Assembly: GCF_001306915.1 (NCBI RefSeq) | Contig: NZ_LJTC01000001.1 | Span: forward strand, 345,887-409,886 | Origin: Pseudoalteromonas lipolytica | Lineage (GTDB): Bacteria > Pseudomonadota > Gammaproteobacteria > Enterobacterales > Alteromonadaceae | Direction of reading: 5' to 3' | Length of the DNA stretch: 64,000 nucleotides | Shown here: positions 1-8,953 of the stretch, one piece after another | Layout of the letters: the number at the start of each line of letters is the position of its first letter | How positions within the stretch are numbered: position 1 is the first letter of the stretch | Notes under the pieces: model-generated | Seen by the model: the letters and a program-made list of their open reading frames with translations, nothing else | What the model was told of the DNA's origin: nothing | Database searches by the model: none | Made by a program: the position numbers and the translations under genes

Positions 1-72
1 ACGGTGCAGCTAGACTACTTCATGATAGAAGCGGCTAATATAGATGCTGCAAAAGCATTTTGTACAATTTAA
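1..72 (+). CDS. C-terminal end of a gene cut by the window edge
   Basis: Frame 1 is open from the first base and stops with TAA at 70-72, giving about 23 residues that end in AAKAFCTI. It converges on the terminator and receptor gene that follow. Nothing in so few residues identifies a family, and it could also be a chance open frame. Confidence 0.35.
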   Translation, partial: TVQLDYFMIEAANIDAAKAFCTI

Positions 73-104
73 GCTTTGTCTTTTATTTTTTTGAGGCATA
101 AAAA

Positions 105-122
105 GGGCCGCAATAGCGGCCC
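105..122 (-). terminator. Rho-independent terminator of the TonB-dependent receptor gene
   Basis: GGGCCGC (105-111) and GCGGCCC (116-122) form a 7-bp GC-rich stem with a 4-nt loop. On the minus strand it is followed by TTTTT, 18 bases beyond the receptor stop codon. Confidence 0.85.
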
Positions 123-139
123 CAACAGGATTGATTAAC

Positions 140-3100
140 TTAGAACTTGAAGTTAACTGAAAGCTGCAAACTACGCGGGTTATAGTAACTGCGTGATTCA
201 CCAAAGTTTTCATACTGAGCGTACGGGTTTTTGTTGAACCCTGTTTGGCGGTTAAAGACATTAAATAAATCTGCGCGGAATTGTAATTCCATATCACCTG
301 AGAACTTAAAGTCTTGGGTGTAGTTTAAGTCAAGTTGCCAGTGGCTTGCTGTTCTTCGAGAACCCGCAGGTTCTGCATAGCGACTCACATGACTTGAAGC
401 GTATCCGTATTGTGTACCATCCCATGCTTCCCAAGCTTGACCAGATTGGAATACAAAGTAAGCACCAATGTTTGCTTCCCACGGCACAGTGTAGTAACCA
501 TACACTTTGACTTTATGCGGTTTATCTCCAGATAGTGTTCCGTAGCGGTTATCCCATGAGTAACGACCACGACCATCACCATAGTATGATGAGCCAATAA
601 AGTTATTAGCATCATTACTTGTTGTGGTATTGTCTTGGTCGAAGTTACCGTAGTAATGACTCCAAACATAAGAAGCATTGATGTAGCTGTTTTCACCTAG
701 GTACTCAGCTTCGATACTGGCTTCCCAATATTTAGTCTCGCCACCATCTACTTCAGCAATAACATAAGATGAACCGCCAATTTCATCGCGGATTTCGGCT
801 AGGTTATCTACATAAAGGCCTTTGTCTGCTATGTGTTGTGGTACACCTTCTGCATCAACACCAGAGTAGTCAGTTAAGCGAGCGTCATTTGGCATATCTT
901 CCCAAAAATGCATACCTTTACGGTGACGTACGTGAGCACGTAATACTAAATCAGAACCCACGTATTTAGTGGTACCAAGCGTGAACTCATTGATACGACG
1001 AGGTTTCATACCCTCTTGGAATGCTTTACCTGACGAGCCGCGTCGAGGTGATGCAGAAAGAATATTACCCGAGTCATCAAGTAATAATTCAATTTCTGAG
1101 CGTGTGTTACGGTCCCAAGATGCTGCACGAGCTAATGAACTTGCTTCAGGGTTATAAATAGCAAAATTCGCAAATACTGAGTCTTGTTCTGCATAATTCC
1201 AAGTTGCACCTAAACGCGGTTGAAGCATATCACTCCAATCTGTTTTATACATTTCGTACTTATGGCCCGGAGCTAACTCGTAACCCGATACTGTTCCCGA
1301 TTTCTCTTTTAAGCCTTGCCCGTACCAAGTATCTTGGCTCACAAGTAGGCCAATATTATAAGTCCAATCACCATGTTCAATAGTATCGTTTATTTCGAAA
1401 TTGAGGCTACGCATTTCAGAATTGATACCAGAGACTGTGCTCCCATCAGTTGCTAGACTCATTTGCTGTACATGTGCTCTATATATAGCGTCGGCAGGGT
1501 CAAAACCTTCAGTGTCTGCATCAGGATCGACTAAACCTCCTAGGTAAGAGATGCGCCCCCAACCATTTGATAAACGAGTAATCTGCTCTTCACCTTCTTC
1601 CCATTTTGCGCCTAAGTGTAGTGTGTGGTAAGTGTCACCCCAGTTAAACTCATGCTCTAAATTAATTTCAAAAGAGTCTCTGTAAAAGTTTTGGTTATCA
1701 TATTGGGCGTAAGCACCAACACCACCTTCACCTTTCATCACACCATCTTCTAAGTAACCATAAGCATTGATTAATGCTGTAGCTCCCGCATTATAAGAAG
1801 CTATTTGCTCTTCTGTGAAAGCACCTTCAGAATCATATTCTCTTAGGTTTGGAACAGAAAAATAACCCATTTGAGTAAGGTTATTGATATCTACTTGGCT
1901 AGATAATGATGGAATAACGCTTAACTCAGTATCTGGTTTTGAACCTGTTTCTAATTCAAACTTACTGTATTGGAATGATAGAGTAGTTGCAGAGCCTAAA
2001 ATCCAAGAGCCATCTAAAGTAAAGATATCTTGGTCAGCTTTACTACCGACAGATACACTGTCAGTTTCGTAAGCGCCAATTGAATCACCTTTAACTTCTT
2101 TGTCAGATGTACGCTGTGAAATATTAATTAAAATATCGTCAGTAGGCGCCCAAGTTAATTTACCAAAGTATTCATCGCGAATACTTTCATAGTCCTTCAC
2201 ATCACCGTAAGCGGTAGCTTTGTTCGCTTTAGTTTCTTCTGGGCGATAATAAGAGGTATAGAAATATAATGTATCCTCAATAAGTGGGCCGCCTAAGCTT
2301 GCTGTTAACCAGCTTTTATCAAGCTCATAGCTTTCTTCACCAACAGGTGTTGCAACAAAGCTTTTTGGTTGTACTTTGTATTCTACATTGCCGTGAAACT
2401 CGTCAGTACCTGATTTTGATACGGTGTTAATTGAGAAGCCACCTGAGCGGTTAAAACCAACCGCTTTTGCACCACCGCGGTCCATAGTAACGTAAGCAAC
2501 GTCGTGAGTTGATGGCTCTGATGCTAAGTTACCAAACATTGGCATTGAAACATTTACACCGTCAAATCCATAAGAGTTATCAACCCCAGAGCCACCCGCT
2601 GACGGACCTAAAATTGTATTTGCCGAAAGCTCAACACCTGGTACAAGTTTTAATAGGTCACGATAATCTTGACCAACAGGCACGCTGTTGATTGCTTCTT
2701 CACCTAATGAGTTAGTTAGTGCAGACTTACCTTGGCGGAATAATTTACTGCCGGTAACCGTGATGACTTCAACGTTTTCGTTAGCACCACCCATAGTGAC
2801 GTTTAGGCTCGAAGTTTGTTCAAGTAAAACATCCACAGTCATGGTTTGAGTTACACCGTTTTTATCGGTGAAAGTCAGTTCATAAGTACCCGGTTTTAAT
2901 TGTGGTAAGTCGTAGCTGCCGTCTTCTCGTGTAACGACAGTACGTGGTTTTGGCATCACATTACTTTTTGCTGTAACGGTGATCCCCGCCAGTGACTGCT
3001 GTGCTTCTGGTGATGATACCTTACCTTTGATCCCCCCGGTTAGATTTGCAAAGGCTGGCGCGCTGGCGAGTGCCGCGGCCATAACAACACCGGTTAAGGC

Positions 3101-3178
3101 TGTTTTCTTTGCGCGAAGTGCATTGCTAGTCGCTTTTGCTATATAGCTCATTGCGAGTGTGGATGCATGTTGTTTCAT
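140..3178 (-). CDS. TonB-dependent receptor with N-terminal carboxypeptidase-regulatory-like domain (Oar-like)
   Basis: Outer-membrane receptor that would take up a substrate too large for porins, using energy from TonB-ExbBD. A long signal peptide covers about residues 1-44 and ends APAFA. A beta-sandwich CarboxypepD_reg-like domain follows (about 45-125), then a plug (about 137-250, with VPGVEL and the DGVNV stretch), then a barrel to residue 1012 ending in phenylalanine (SVNFKF), as expected for BAM-assembled barrels. The architecture matches the Oar-like receptors common in Alteromonadales. The substrate is not visible in the sequence. It lies on the same strand as, and downstream of, a MurR/RpiR-type regulator, next to an amidase gene, so peptidoglycan fragments are a reasonable but unproven guess. 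ATG at 3178 follows GGGAAACA; ATG at 3151 is an alternative start that would shorten the unusual signal peptide. Confidence 0.9.
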   Translation of the reverse strand: MKQHASTLAMSYIAKATSNALRAKKTALTGVVMAAALASAPAFANLTGGIKGKVSSPEAQQSLAGITVTAKSNVMPKPRTVVTREDGSYDLPQLKPGTYELTFTDKNGVTQTMTVDVLLEQTSSLNVTMGGANENVEVITVTGSKLFRQGKSALTNSLGEEAINSVPVGQDYRDLLKLVPGVELSANTILGPSAGGSGVDNSYGFDGVNVSMPMFGNLASEPSTHDVAYVTMDRGGAKAVGFNRSGGFSINTVSKSGTDEFHGNVEYKVQPKSFVATPVGEESYELDKSWLTASLGGPLIEDTLYFYTSYYRPEETKANKATAYGDVKDYESIRDEYFGKLTWAPTDDILINISQRTSDKEVKGDSIGAYETDSVSVGSKADQDIFTLDGSWILGSATTLSFQYSKFELETGSKPDTELSVIPSLSSQVDINNLTQMGYFSVPNLREYDSEGAFTEEQIASYNAGATALINAYGYLEDGVMKGEGGVGAYAQYDNQNFYRDSFEINLEHEFNWGDTYHTLHLGAKWEEGEEQITRLSNGWGRISYLGGLVDPDADTEGFDPADAIYRAHVQQMSLATDGSTVSGINSEMRSLNFEINDTIEHGDWTYNIGLLVSQDTWYGQGLKEKSGTVSGYELAPGHKYEMYKTDWSDMLQPRLGATWNYAEQDSVFANFAIYNPEASSLARAASWDRNTRSEIELLLDDSGNILSASPRRGSSGKAFQEGMKPRRINEFTLGTTKYVGSDLVLRAHVRHRKGMHFWEDMPNDARLTDYSGVDAEGVPQHIADKGLYVDNLAEIRDEIGGSSYVIAEVDGGETKYWEASIEAEYLGENSYINASYVWSHYYGNFDQDNTTTSNDANNFIGSSYYGDGRGRYSWDNRYGTLSGDKPHKVKVYGYYTVPWEANIGAYFVFQSGQAWEAWDGTQYGYASSHVSRYAEPAGSRRTASHWQLDLNYTQDFKFSGDMELQFRADLFNVFNRQTGFNKNPYAQYENFGESRSYYNPRSLQLSVNFKF

Positions 3179-3507
3179 TGTTTCCCGTCCTTATATTTAT
3201 ATGCTTTGCTGGACTACTTACCCAATTGAGACTTATGAACTTTAAAATTATGTTGCCCATATATTAAACAGGTGTTATTGAATGTGGTCAAGAATATTTT
3301 TTTATTTTAAGGTGTGTTTTTAGGAATAAAATATATAACCGATTTTAGGTAAAGCTTAGCAATAACTAGCCTTAGCGAGTGGCTAATTTAGTGTTAGCAA
3401 AACTTTGTAAGAAATTATGACTTTTTGGTCAGTACCTTAGCTAAACGAGTAAATGATTTAGAGGGTAAAAATGAATTGTTAATTACAAATATAAAATAGA
3501 CACAAAA

Positions 3508-3530
3508 AAAGCAGCCTAAGCTGCTTTTTA
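3508..3530 (-). terminator. Bidirectional-looking terminator after the RpiR-family regulator
   Basis: GCAGC (3511-3515) and GCTGC (3520-3524) form a stem extended by flanking A and T runs, just beyond the regulator's stop codon. It separates the regulator from the receptor, which therefore needs its own promoter in 3179-3500. That stretch holds no gene. It contains a GGAATAAAATA sequence (3323-3333) resembling half of the palindrome at 4548-4570. Confidence 0.75.
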
Positions 3531-3556
3531 GTATTTAAGTAACTTTAATGAAGAAA

Positions 3557-4402
3557 TTAGTTATTCTTAAATTCGCCAACAACTTCATTAGAATGTTCTA
3601 GTAACTTACGGCCTTGACGGCTTGATTGCGTTAGGGCTATAAACAAAATATCAATGACAAAATCTTGTGCCGTTCGCGCTAAAATTGACGATAAACGTAC
3701 AGACTCACCCTCAGCAACCGAGTAAAGTTTTACATCAGCTGAGTCGGCAACAAGGCTACTGCCAAATTTTGTCACTGAGATCACCGAGCTTGAATTTTTC
3801 TTGGCTTGCTTAACAACTTCGGCAATTTCGCGAGTCATACCTGATTCACTAATCGCGATGACCAAATCACCTTTCGAAAAGGTCGCAACATACGCAAGTT
3901 GTGCATGCCCATCTGGCTCTGCAATTGCAGGCATACCGAGTTTTTGCAATTTATAAGAAAAATCTTTTGCAACCAGCGCTGAGCCACCTAAACCACAAAT
4001 CAGAATACGTTTTGCTGATTTTAATAGCTCTACCGCTTTTTCGACGGCAGGCGCTTCGTTGAGGTTTTTTGTTTCGGTTAACACCGCCAATTTACTGCTT
4101 AATAGTTTTTCGGCGATTTGCTCTAGCGAGTCATTCAGGGTGATCTTGCCATGTAGCTTAGGTTCGCTCGTTTCATCGTTAAGGGCATCAATTACCGCAA
4201 GCTTAAAAGCAGGGAAGCCTTTATAACCTAACTTTTGCGAAAACTTCACCACACTTGATTGGCTTACACCAACCACTTTTGCTAGTTCAACCGATGATAA
4301 ATTACGAATCGCATTCGCTGAATTTAACGTAAAGTCAGCAAGCTTAGCTTCGCTGCTCGATAGAGATTGGCGTAAGGCTTTAATTTTTACAAAAGTAGAC
4401 AT
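3557..4402 (-). CDS. MurR/RpiR family transcriptional regulator (HTH_6 plus SIS domain)
   Basis: Cytoplasmic DNA-binding regulator that senses a phosphosugar. Residues 1-77 form the HTH_6 domain, with the recognition region VGVSQSSVVKFSQKLGYKGF. Residues of about 120-255 form a SIS sugar-isomerase-like domain, seen as LICGLGGSALVAKDFSYKL and VIAISESGMTREI. The length (281 aa) is normal for the family. I chose ATG at 4402; a GTG three codons upstream at 4411 is possible, and neither has a clear ribosome-binding site. It is divergent from the amidase/serine hydrolase fusion, and a palindrome lies between them. E. coli murR is likewise linked to yfeW, so N-acetylmuramate 6-phosphate or a related sugar phosphate is the likely effector. 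That is inference: murQ is not in the window. Confidence 0.85.
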   Translation of the reverse strand: MSTFVKIKALRQSLSSSEAKLADFTLNSANAIRNLSSVELAKVVGVSQSSVVKFSQKLGYKGFPAFKLAVIDALNDETSEPKLHGKITLNDSLEQIAEKLLSSKLAVLTETKNLNEAPAVEKAVELLKSAKRILICGLGGSALVAKDFSYKLQKLGMPAIAEPDGHAQLAYVATFSKGDLVIAISESGMTREIAEVVKQAKKNSSSVISVTKFGSSLVADSADVKLYSVAEGESVRLSSILARTAQDFVIDILFIALTQSSRQGRKLLEHSNEVVGEFKNN

Positions 4403-4547
4403 AGGGCTCACTTTGTTTGCTTAACTTAGTCAAAACGCAAAGCATGGTTCTATTATAAACACAGGGCTTGGGCGCATTGTTTGCTTAACACGACGACTTA
4501 TTTTTGTTTTAGCAGACCTAAGTTTGGAATATTTTTCTTAATTTAGA

Positions 4548-4570
4548 TGGAATAATATAGTTTTATTCCA
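4548..4570. promoter_or_regulatory. Candidate operator for the RpiR-family regulator
   Basis: TGGAATAA (4548-4555) and TTATTCCA (4563-4570) form a perfect 8-bp inverted repeat with a 7-bp spacer. A further TGGAATA lies at 4525-4531. The site sits in the 336-bp divergent region between the regulator and the amidase gene. RpiR-family regulators commonly bind AT-rich palindromes of this size; binding here is inferred. Confidence 0.55.
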
Positions 4571-4738
4571 TAATAGATACAACACTAATTATTGAGAAAG
4601 CCCTATTTTTAGTAACTTAGCGATAATGTATGCTTTTTATTCTTTAAATGTGAAATAAAATATTTTACATGTTAAGTGGGTGTTGCTACTGTATTGCTGA
4701 GAATCGTCAATGCTTAAATCATCAGGTATGAATCTGTT

Positions 4739-7186
4739 ATGAGTTTTACCCCTTTGAAAACATTACTTAAACAGCTGTGTTATCTCAGTAGTGCGGCATT
4801 ATTAGTAAGCTGTGCCAGTAATCCATATACCTACACACAATCAGCTAATTACAGCCATCGTGTTAAGTTCTTAGTGATGCATTACACCGCTATTGATTAC
4901 GAAAAATCAATGCGTGCGCTCGTGGATGAAGGGGGATTGAGTTCACATTATTTATTACCCGAATCAGGCGATCCTAGTTACCCAAAAGATGATTTAGAAA
5001 TTATTCAGCTAGTTGATGAAAAAGATAGAGCATGGCACGCCGGACGCAGCTTTTGGCAAGGCCGAGAAGATTTAAATGATCATTCAATTGGTATTGAAAT
5101 AGTGAATGTACCAAGCTGTCATACTCCGGAGCAAACTAAGCTTGCGATGGAAAATGACGCCAGTAAGTTATGTATTTTTCCTGACTACGACGCTAAGCAA
5201 ATAGAGCTACTAATCAAGCTAAGCAAAGATATTCTTGCTCGTAACCCAGATATCGGCCCAACTCAAGTTATTGGCCATTCTGATATTGCTCCAAGCCGTA
5301 AGAACGACCCAGGTCCGCGTTTTCCTTGGTATCAACTGTATAAAGCAGGTATCGGTGCGTGGTATGACAGCAACACCGTTGATAAGTATTGGCAGCTATT
5401 TAGCGCATCAAAACCTTCTGTTGAATTAATGCAAAAAGCATTGCGCAGTTACGGCTATGAGGTGATTGCAACGGGTCAGCTTGATTCGCAAACGCTCGAT
5501 GCCCTAAGTGCTTTTCAAATGCACTTTTTGCCTTGGCATGTAAGCGGTAATAGTGATGCAAGAAGTGCCGCTGTGCTATTTGCATTACTAGATAAGTACT
5601 TTCCTAAAAAGCTTGAGCGGTTATTTAAAGAATATCAGCAGCAACAGCAAGCGGTTGAGCCTGCGCCAAAAACACTGGCCAATGCACAAGTTGTAGCGCG
5701 TATTCCGGCGCTTGATCCGAGTAGCCGCGCGCTAGTGAATGACAGAGGCACTTTTATAGCCTATAAAGGTCGCGGTGAAATCATCATTGAAAATCAAGAT
5801 GCAACCAGTGCTGATATTTTCATTAATGGTGAAAAAATTAATATTGCCTCACCATTAACAGCCGAAAAAATATATCAATACAGTTTAGCTAAACGCACCC
5901 GCGATGGCATTAACACTTATAAGGTAGAGAATGTGTTGCCTGAAGGGGCAAGCTTAACCTTACGTTTTCCTTACCCAACGCTTGATACAAACAACAGTCA
6001 AAAGCGTTTTAGTGCCGTTGATGAGTTAATTAATCATGAGATTAAAGAGGGCTTTCCGGGCGCAGTACTTGCCGTTATTAAAGATGGCAAGTTGATCAAA
6101 CTAAGCCATTATGGCGCGGCTAAAAAGTACCATGCTGATGGCAGTGAGCTTGCAAGCCCACAAGCCATGCAAAACGATACCTTGTTTGATATAGCTTCAA
6201 ATTCAAAAATGTTTGCCACTAACTTTGCGCTGATGAAGCTTGCCAGCGAAGGAAAACTCGACGTAGAAAAACCGCTGTTCTATTACCTACCAGAATTTAG
6301 AGGCAGCGGTCGTGAACAGCGTTTAGTAAAAGATTTACTCACCCACAGTGCGGGTTACCCAGCAGTGGTTGATTTTCATCGTAAGGACAATAAATTTGGT
6401 GAGCGCTTTTTTTCTCAAAACAGCCTGCGTACTAAAAACCTGTTATTAACAGGCGTGCCTTTTGTGGCTGGTCGTAACGTAAAACACCTATATTCTGATA
6501 TCGATTATATGTTACTTGGTGTGCTGGTAGAGCGTATTAGTGGCATGGCGCTCGATACCTATGTTGAGAGTCAAATTTATCAGCCGCTTGGTTTAACGCA
6601 TACGGTTTATAACCCATTGCAAAAAGGCTTTTTAGCTTCGCAAATTGCCGCCACTGAGATTAACGGCAACACCCGAGGTGGTCGCATTGAGTTTGAAAAT
6701 ATTCGAACCGATGTACTGCAAGGTGAAGTACATGATGAAAAAGCGTTTTATGCTTTAGGTGGTGTAGCGGGGCATGCAGGGCTTTTTAGTACCGCCGGTG
6801 ATTTATCCGTGCTTATGCAGGTACTACTCAATGGTGGCGGCTACGACAACAAGCAAATTTTTACGCCACAAGTACTTGAGCAATTCACAAACTCCCAAGC
6901 AAGCGATGAGACCTATGGGTTAGGGTGGAGACGCGCTGGGCATCAAGCGCGCAAATGGCATTTTGGCCCTTATGCTAGCCCGCGGGCTTATGGTCATACG
7001 GGCTGGACAGGCACTGTAACCGTTATTGACCCCGAATACGACCTTGCTATTGTACTACTAACCAACGCGCGTCATACCCCTATTGAAGGCTCGCAAAAAA
7101 ATTACCAGTTTGTCGGCAAGCGTTTTGAAACAGGTAAGTATGGCTCTATTATCTCACTGATTTATGAGAGTATATTAAATCACTAG
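4739..7186 (+). CDS. Lipoprotein fusing an AmiD-like N-acetylmuramoyl-L-alanine amidase to a YfeW-like serine hydrolase
   Basis: The lipobox LVSC puts the lipidated cysteine at residue 25, so it acts at the envelope. Residues of about 41-215 are an Amidase_2 zinc domain: His49 (VMHYTA), His180 (IGHSDI) and Asp190 (NDPGP) match the metal ligands of AmiD/AmpD. Residues of about 228-290 resemble the peptidoglycan-binding domain that follows the AmiD catalytic domain. After a linker, residues of about 425-815 are a class-C beta-lactamase/PBP4B-type hydrolase with Ser487-x-x-Lys490, Tyr585-Ser-Asp587 and His753-Thr-Gly755. The first half should cut the MurNAc-L-Ala bond of muropeptides. The second could trim D-Ala or act as an esterase. 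YfeW is a separate protein in E. coli, in the murR-murQ-murP-yfeW locus. The fusion beside a MurR-like gene strongly suggests peptidoglycan recycling or scavenging. Confidence 0.9.
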   Translation: MSFTPLKTLLKQLCYLSSAALLVSCASNPYTYTQSANYSHRVKFLVMHYTAIDYEKSMRALVDEGGLSSHYLLPESGDPSYPKDDLEIIQLVDEKDRAWHAGRSFWQGREDLNDHSIGIEIVNVPSCHTPEQTKLAMENDASKLCIFPDYDAKQIELLIKLSKDILARNPDIGPTQVIGHSDIAPSRKNDPGPRFPWYQLYKAGIGAWYDSNTVDKYWQLFSASKPSVELMQKALRSYGYEVIATGQLDSQTLDALSAFQMHFLPWHVSGNSDARSAAVLFALLDKYFPKKLERLFKEYQQQQQAVEPAPKTLANAQVVARIPALDPSSRALVNDRGTFIAYKGRGEIIIENQDATSADIFINGEKINIASPLTAEKIYQYSLAKRTRDGINTYKVENVLPEGASLTLRFPYPTLDTNNSQKRFSAVDELINHEIKEGFPGAVLAVIKDGKLIKLSHYGAAKKYHADGSELASPQAMQNDTLFDIASNSKMFATNFALMKLASEGKLDVEKPLFYYLPEFRGSGREQRLVKDLLTHSAGYPAVVDFHRKDNKFGERFFSQNSLRTKNLLLTGVPFVAGRNVKHLYSDIDYMLLGVLVERISGMALDTYVESQIYQPLGLTHTVYNPLQKGFLASQIAATEINGNTRGGRIEFENIRTDVLQGEVHDEKAFYALGGVAGHAGLFSTAGDLSVLMQVLLNGGGYDNKQIFTPQVLEQFTNSQASDETYGLGWRRAGHQARKWHFGPYASPRAYGHTGWTGTVTVIDPEYDLAIVLLTNARHTPIEGSQKNYQFVGKRFETGKYGSIISLIYESILNH

Positions 7187-7280
7187 TCGAATTAAGTTGA
7201 GTTTGGTGGCAAAGCCATTAAGCTTAGCAAGTTTTCGCATAATAAAAATAAAATGTTGTTCTTAATTTAAAAGGGTTTTT

Positions 7281-8657
7281 ATGTCTTGGTATTCAATTTT
7301 ACCACCCTTGATTGCTATCTTAATTGTGTTTTGGCGCAAAGAAGTGATCATGGCGTTATTAGTCGCTGTTGCGTCGTCTGAGTTTTTACTTGCTCTGAAT
7401 GGTGAAGGTAATACCTTGTTTTTCACCTTTATCAATACCATAGAGCGAGTCATTGAAGTTGCCAGCTCCCCTGGTAATAGCCGTATCCTTATTTTTAGTG
7501 TTCTAATTGGTGCTTTACTTGCCTACATTCGTGAATCTGGCGGTGTGGCTGCGACGGTTAATTTACTGATGAACAAAGGGGTTGCAAAAAGTAAGCGCCA
7601 AGTGGGTTACTTAACCATGTTCTCAGGTATTGCGGTGTTCATTGAATCGAACTTAAGTGTATTAACCTCGGGGATTTTATCGCGTGGTTTGTTTGATAAA
7701 TTTAAAATGAGCCGAGCGCGCCTTGCTTACATTATCGATAGTACTAGTGCACCTGTGTGTATCTTAATCTTGCTAAATGGCTGGGGCGCTTATGTGTTGG
7801 GCTTGCTTGGCAACTACGAAATGGAAGAGTCAGCTGTATCGGTATTATGGGGCAGTATTGGTTATAACTTCTATGCCATTATCGCGCTACTTATCGTGTT
7901 TTATACGATTACTTTCGACAAGGTACATGGCCCATTAAAGCAAGCAGAAGAAAATTTTGAACAACAAGAAACCGAACTAACAGAAGAAGTCAAAGGCTCA
8001 AAAGCGCGTTACATGCTTGTGCCACTTATCACTTTAATTGGTAGCATGGTTGGTTTTATGTTCTGGACTGGCGATGGCGATATTGCCAGCGGCAGCGGCT
8101 CTAAATCAGTGCTGTATGCAACTATTTTAGCTTGTGTTGTGGCTTACTTTTTAATGATTAGCTCGCGTGAATTTACGCATCATAAGCTGGTTGATATTGG
8201 CTTTAAAGGAATGGGTGAGTTACTGCCATTAGTGTCTATTGTATTACTTTCACTCACTTTAGGTGCAAGCTTAAAAGACCTAGGTACGGGTGTGTTTGTA
8301 GCTGGGCTAGTCGGTGATTTCTTACCTATTTACTTGGTTGTGCCAGTGCTGTTTTTAACCGGTGCAGTAATTTCATTTACCACAGGTACTTCGTGGGGCA
8401 CATTCGCAATACTTATTCCAATTGGTGTACCGCTCATTCAAGCATTAGGTTTACCACCTTCATTGGTCATTGCTGCTATTCTAGGTGGTGGTGTGTTTGG
8501 CGATCACTGCTCGCCAATCTCAGATACCAGCGCAGTATCGGCCATTGCATCAGGGTGTGATTTATTAACTCACGTAAAAACCCAAATGCCATATGCCTTA
8601 TTCGGCGGTGCGCTAACTTTTATTGCTTACCTAGTGACGAGCATAATTGTTTTATAA
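7281..8657 (+). CDS. NhaC-family Na+/H+ antiporter-like inner-membrane transporter
   Basis: A 458-residue polytopic membrane protein with about 11 hydrophobic segments. The family signature GDHCSPISDTSAVSAIASG lies near the C-terminus, and LTSGILSRGLFDKFKMSRAR and YIIDSTSAPVCILILLNGW lie in the middle. These match Na_H_antiporter (NhaC) proteins, where acidic and polar residues in such motifs bind cations. It starts 94 bp after the amidase/hydrolase fusion on the same strand, so it may be co-transcribed. NhaC-superfamily members include organic-anion and amino-acid exchangers as well as pure Na+/H+ antiporters. In this context it could move a product of muropeptide hydrolysis. That is inference only. 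Confidence 0.85.
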   Translation: MSWYSILPPLIAILIVFWRKEVIMALLVAVASSEFLLALNGEGNTLFFTFINTIERVIEVASSPGNSRILIFSVLIGALLAYIRESGGVAATVNLLMNKGVAKSKRQVGYLTMFSGIAVFIESNLSVLTSGILSRGLFDKFKMSRARLAYIIDSTSAPVCILILLNGWGAYVLGLLGNYEMEESAVSVLWGSIGYNFYAIIALLIVFYTITFDKVHGPLKQAEENFEQQETELTEEVKGSKARYMLVPLITLIGSMVGFMFWTGDGDIASGSGSKSVLYATILACVVAYFLMISSREFTHHKLVDIGFKGMGELLPLVSIVLLSLTLGASLKDLGTGVFVAGLVGDFLPIYLVVPVLFLTGAVISFTTGTSWGTFAILIPIGVPLIQALGLPPSLVIAAILGGGVFGDHCSPISDTSAVSAIASGCDLLTHVKTQMPYALFGGALTFIAYLVTSIIVL

Positions 8658-8686
8658 GTAATAGCTTTAAGCCTTAAGTTATAAGT

Positions 8687-8716
8687 AAAAAACCACAGAG
8701 GAGTCTGTGGTTTTTT
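8687..8716 (+). terminator. Rho-independent terminator of the NhaC-like gene
   Basis: ACCACAGA (8692-8699) pairs with TCTGTGGT (8704-8711) around a GGAG loop. It is flanked by A and T runs, 30 bp after the stop codon. Confidence 0.9.
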
Positions 8717-8754
8717 ATTGCTTGTAACGTAAGTCGTATGTTCAAGTTTGATAG

Positions 8755-8953
8755 CCGTCAGCCGTCAGCCGTCAGCCGTCAGTTTGAAAGCTGATGGCTC
8801 GTTGAACCATCGCGCGAAATAAAATTCACGCCTACGGTATTCCTTTACTCTTTCCCCTTGTAACTCGCTAACTCGTTTTAAATCTGATAGCTGACGGCTG
8901 AAAGCTGATAGCTCTGAGGTGTTGGGTTTCGCTTCGCTCTATCCAACCTACGA
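8755..8953. repeat. Mosaic intergenic repeat cluster R1
   Basis: It contains, in order: four GCCGTCA heptads (from 8755), GCTGATGGCTCGTTGAACCA, the palindromic core GCGCGAAATAAAATTCACGC, a CTTTACTCTTTCCCC..CTCGCTAACTCG block, degenerate heptads (TAGCTGACGGCTGAAAGC), and the hairpin TTGGGTTTCGC..CCAACCTACGA. The same blocks recur at 10203, 13175, 26132, 57450 and 63690. The last block reaches into the stop codon of the following gene. Confidence 0.85.

Noticed and set aside
4402..4411. GTG start three codons upstream for the RpiR-family regulator
   Set aside because: It is possible but has no better ribosome-binding site than the ATG, and adds only Ser-Pro before the family start.
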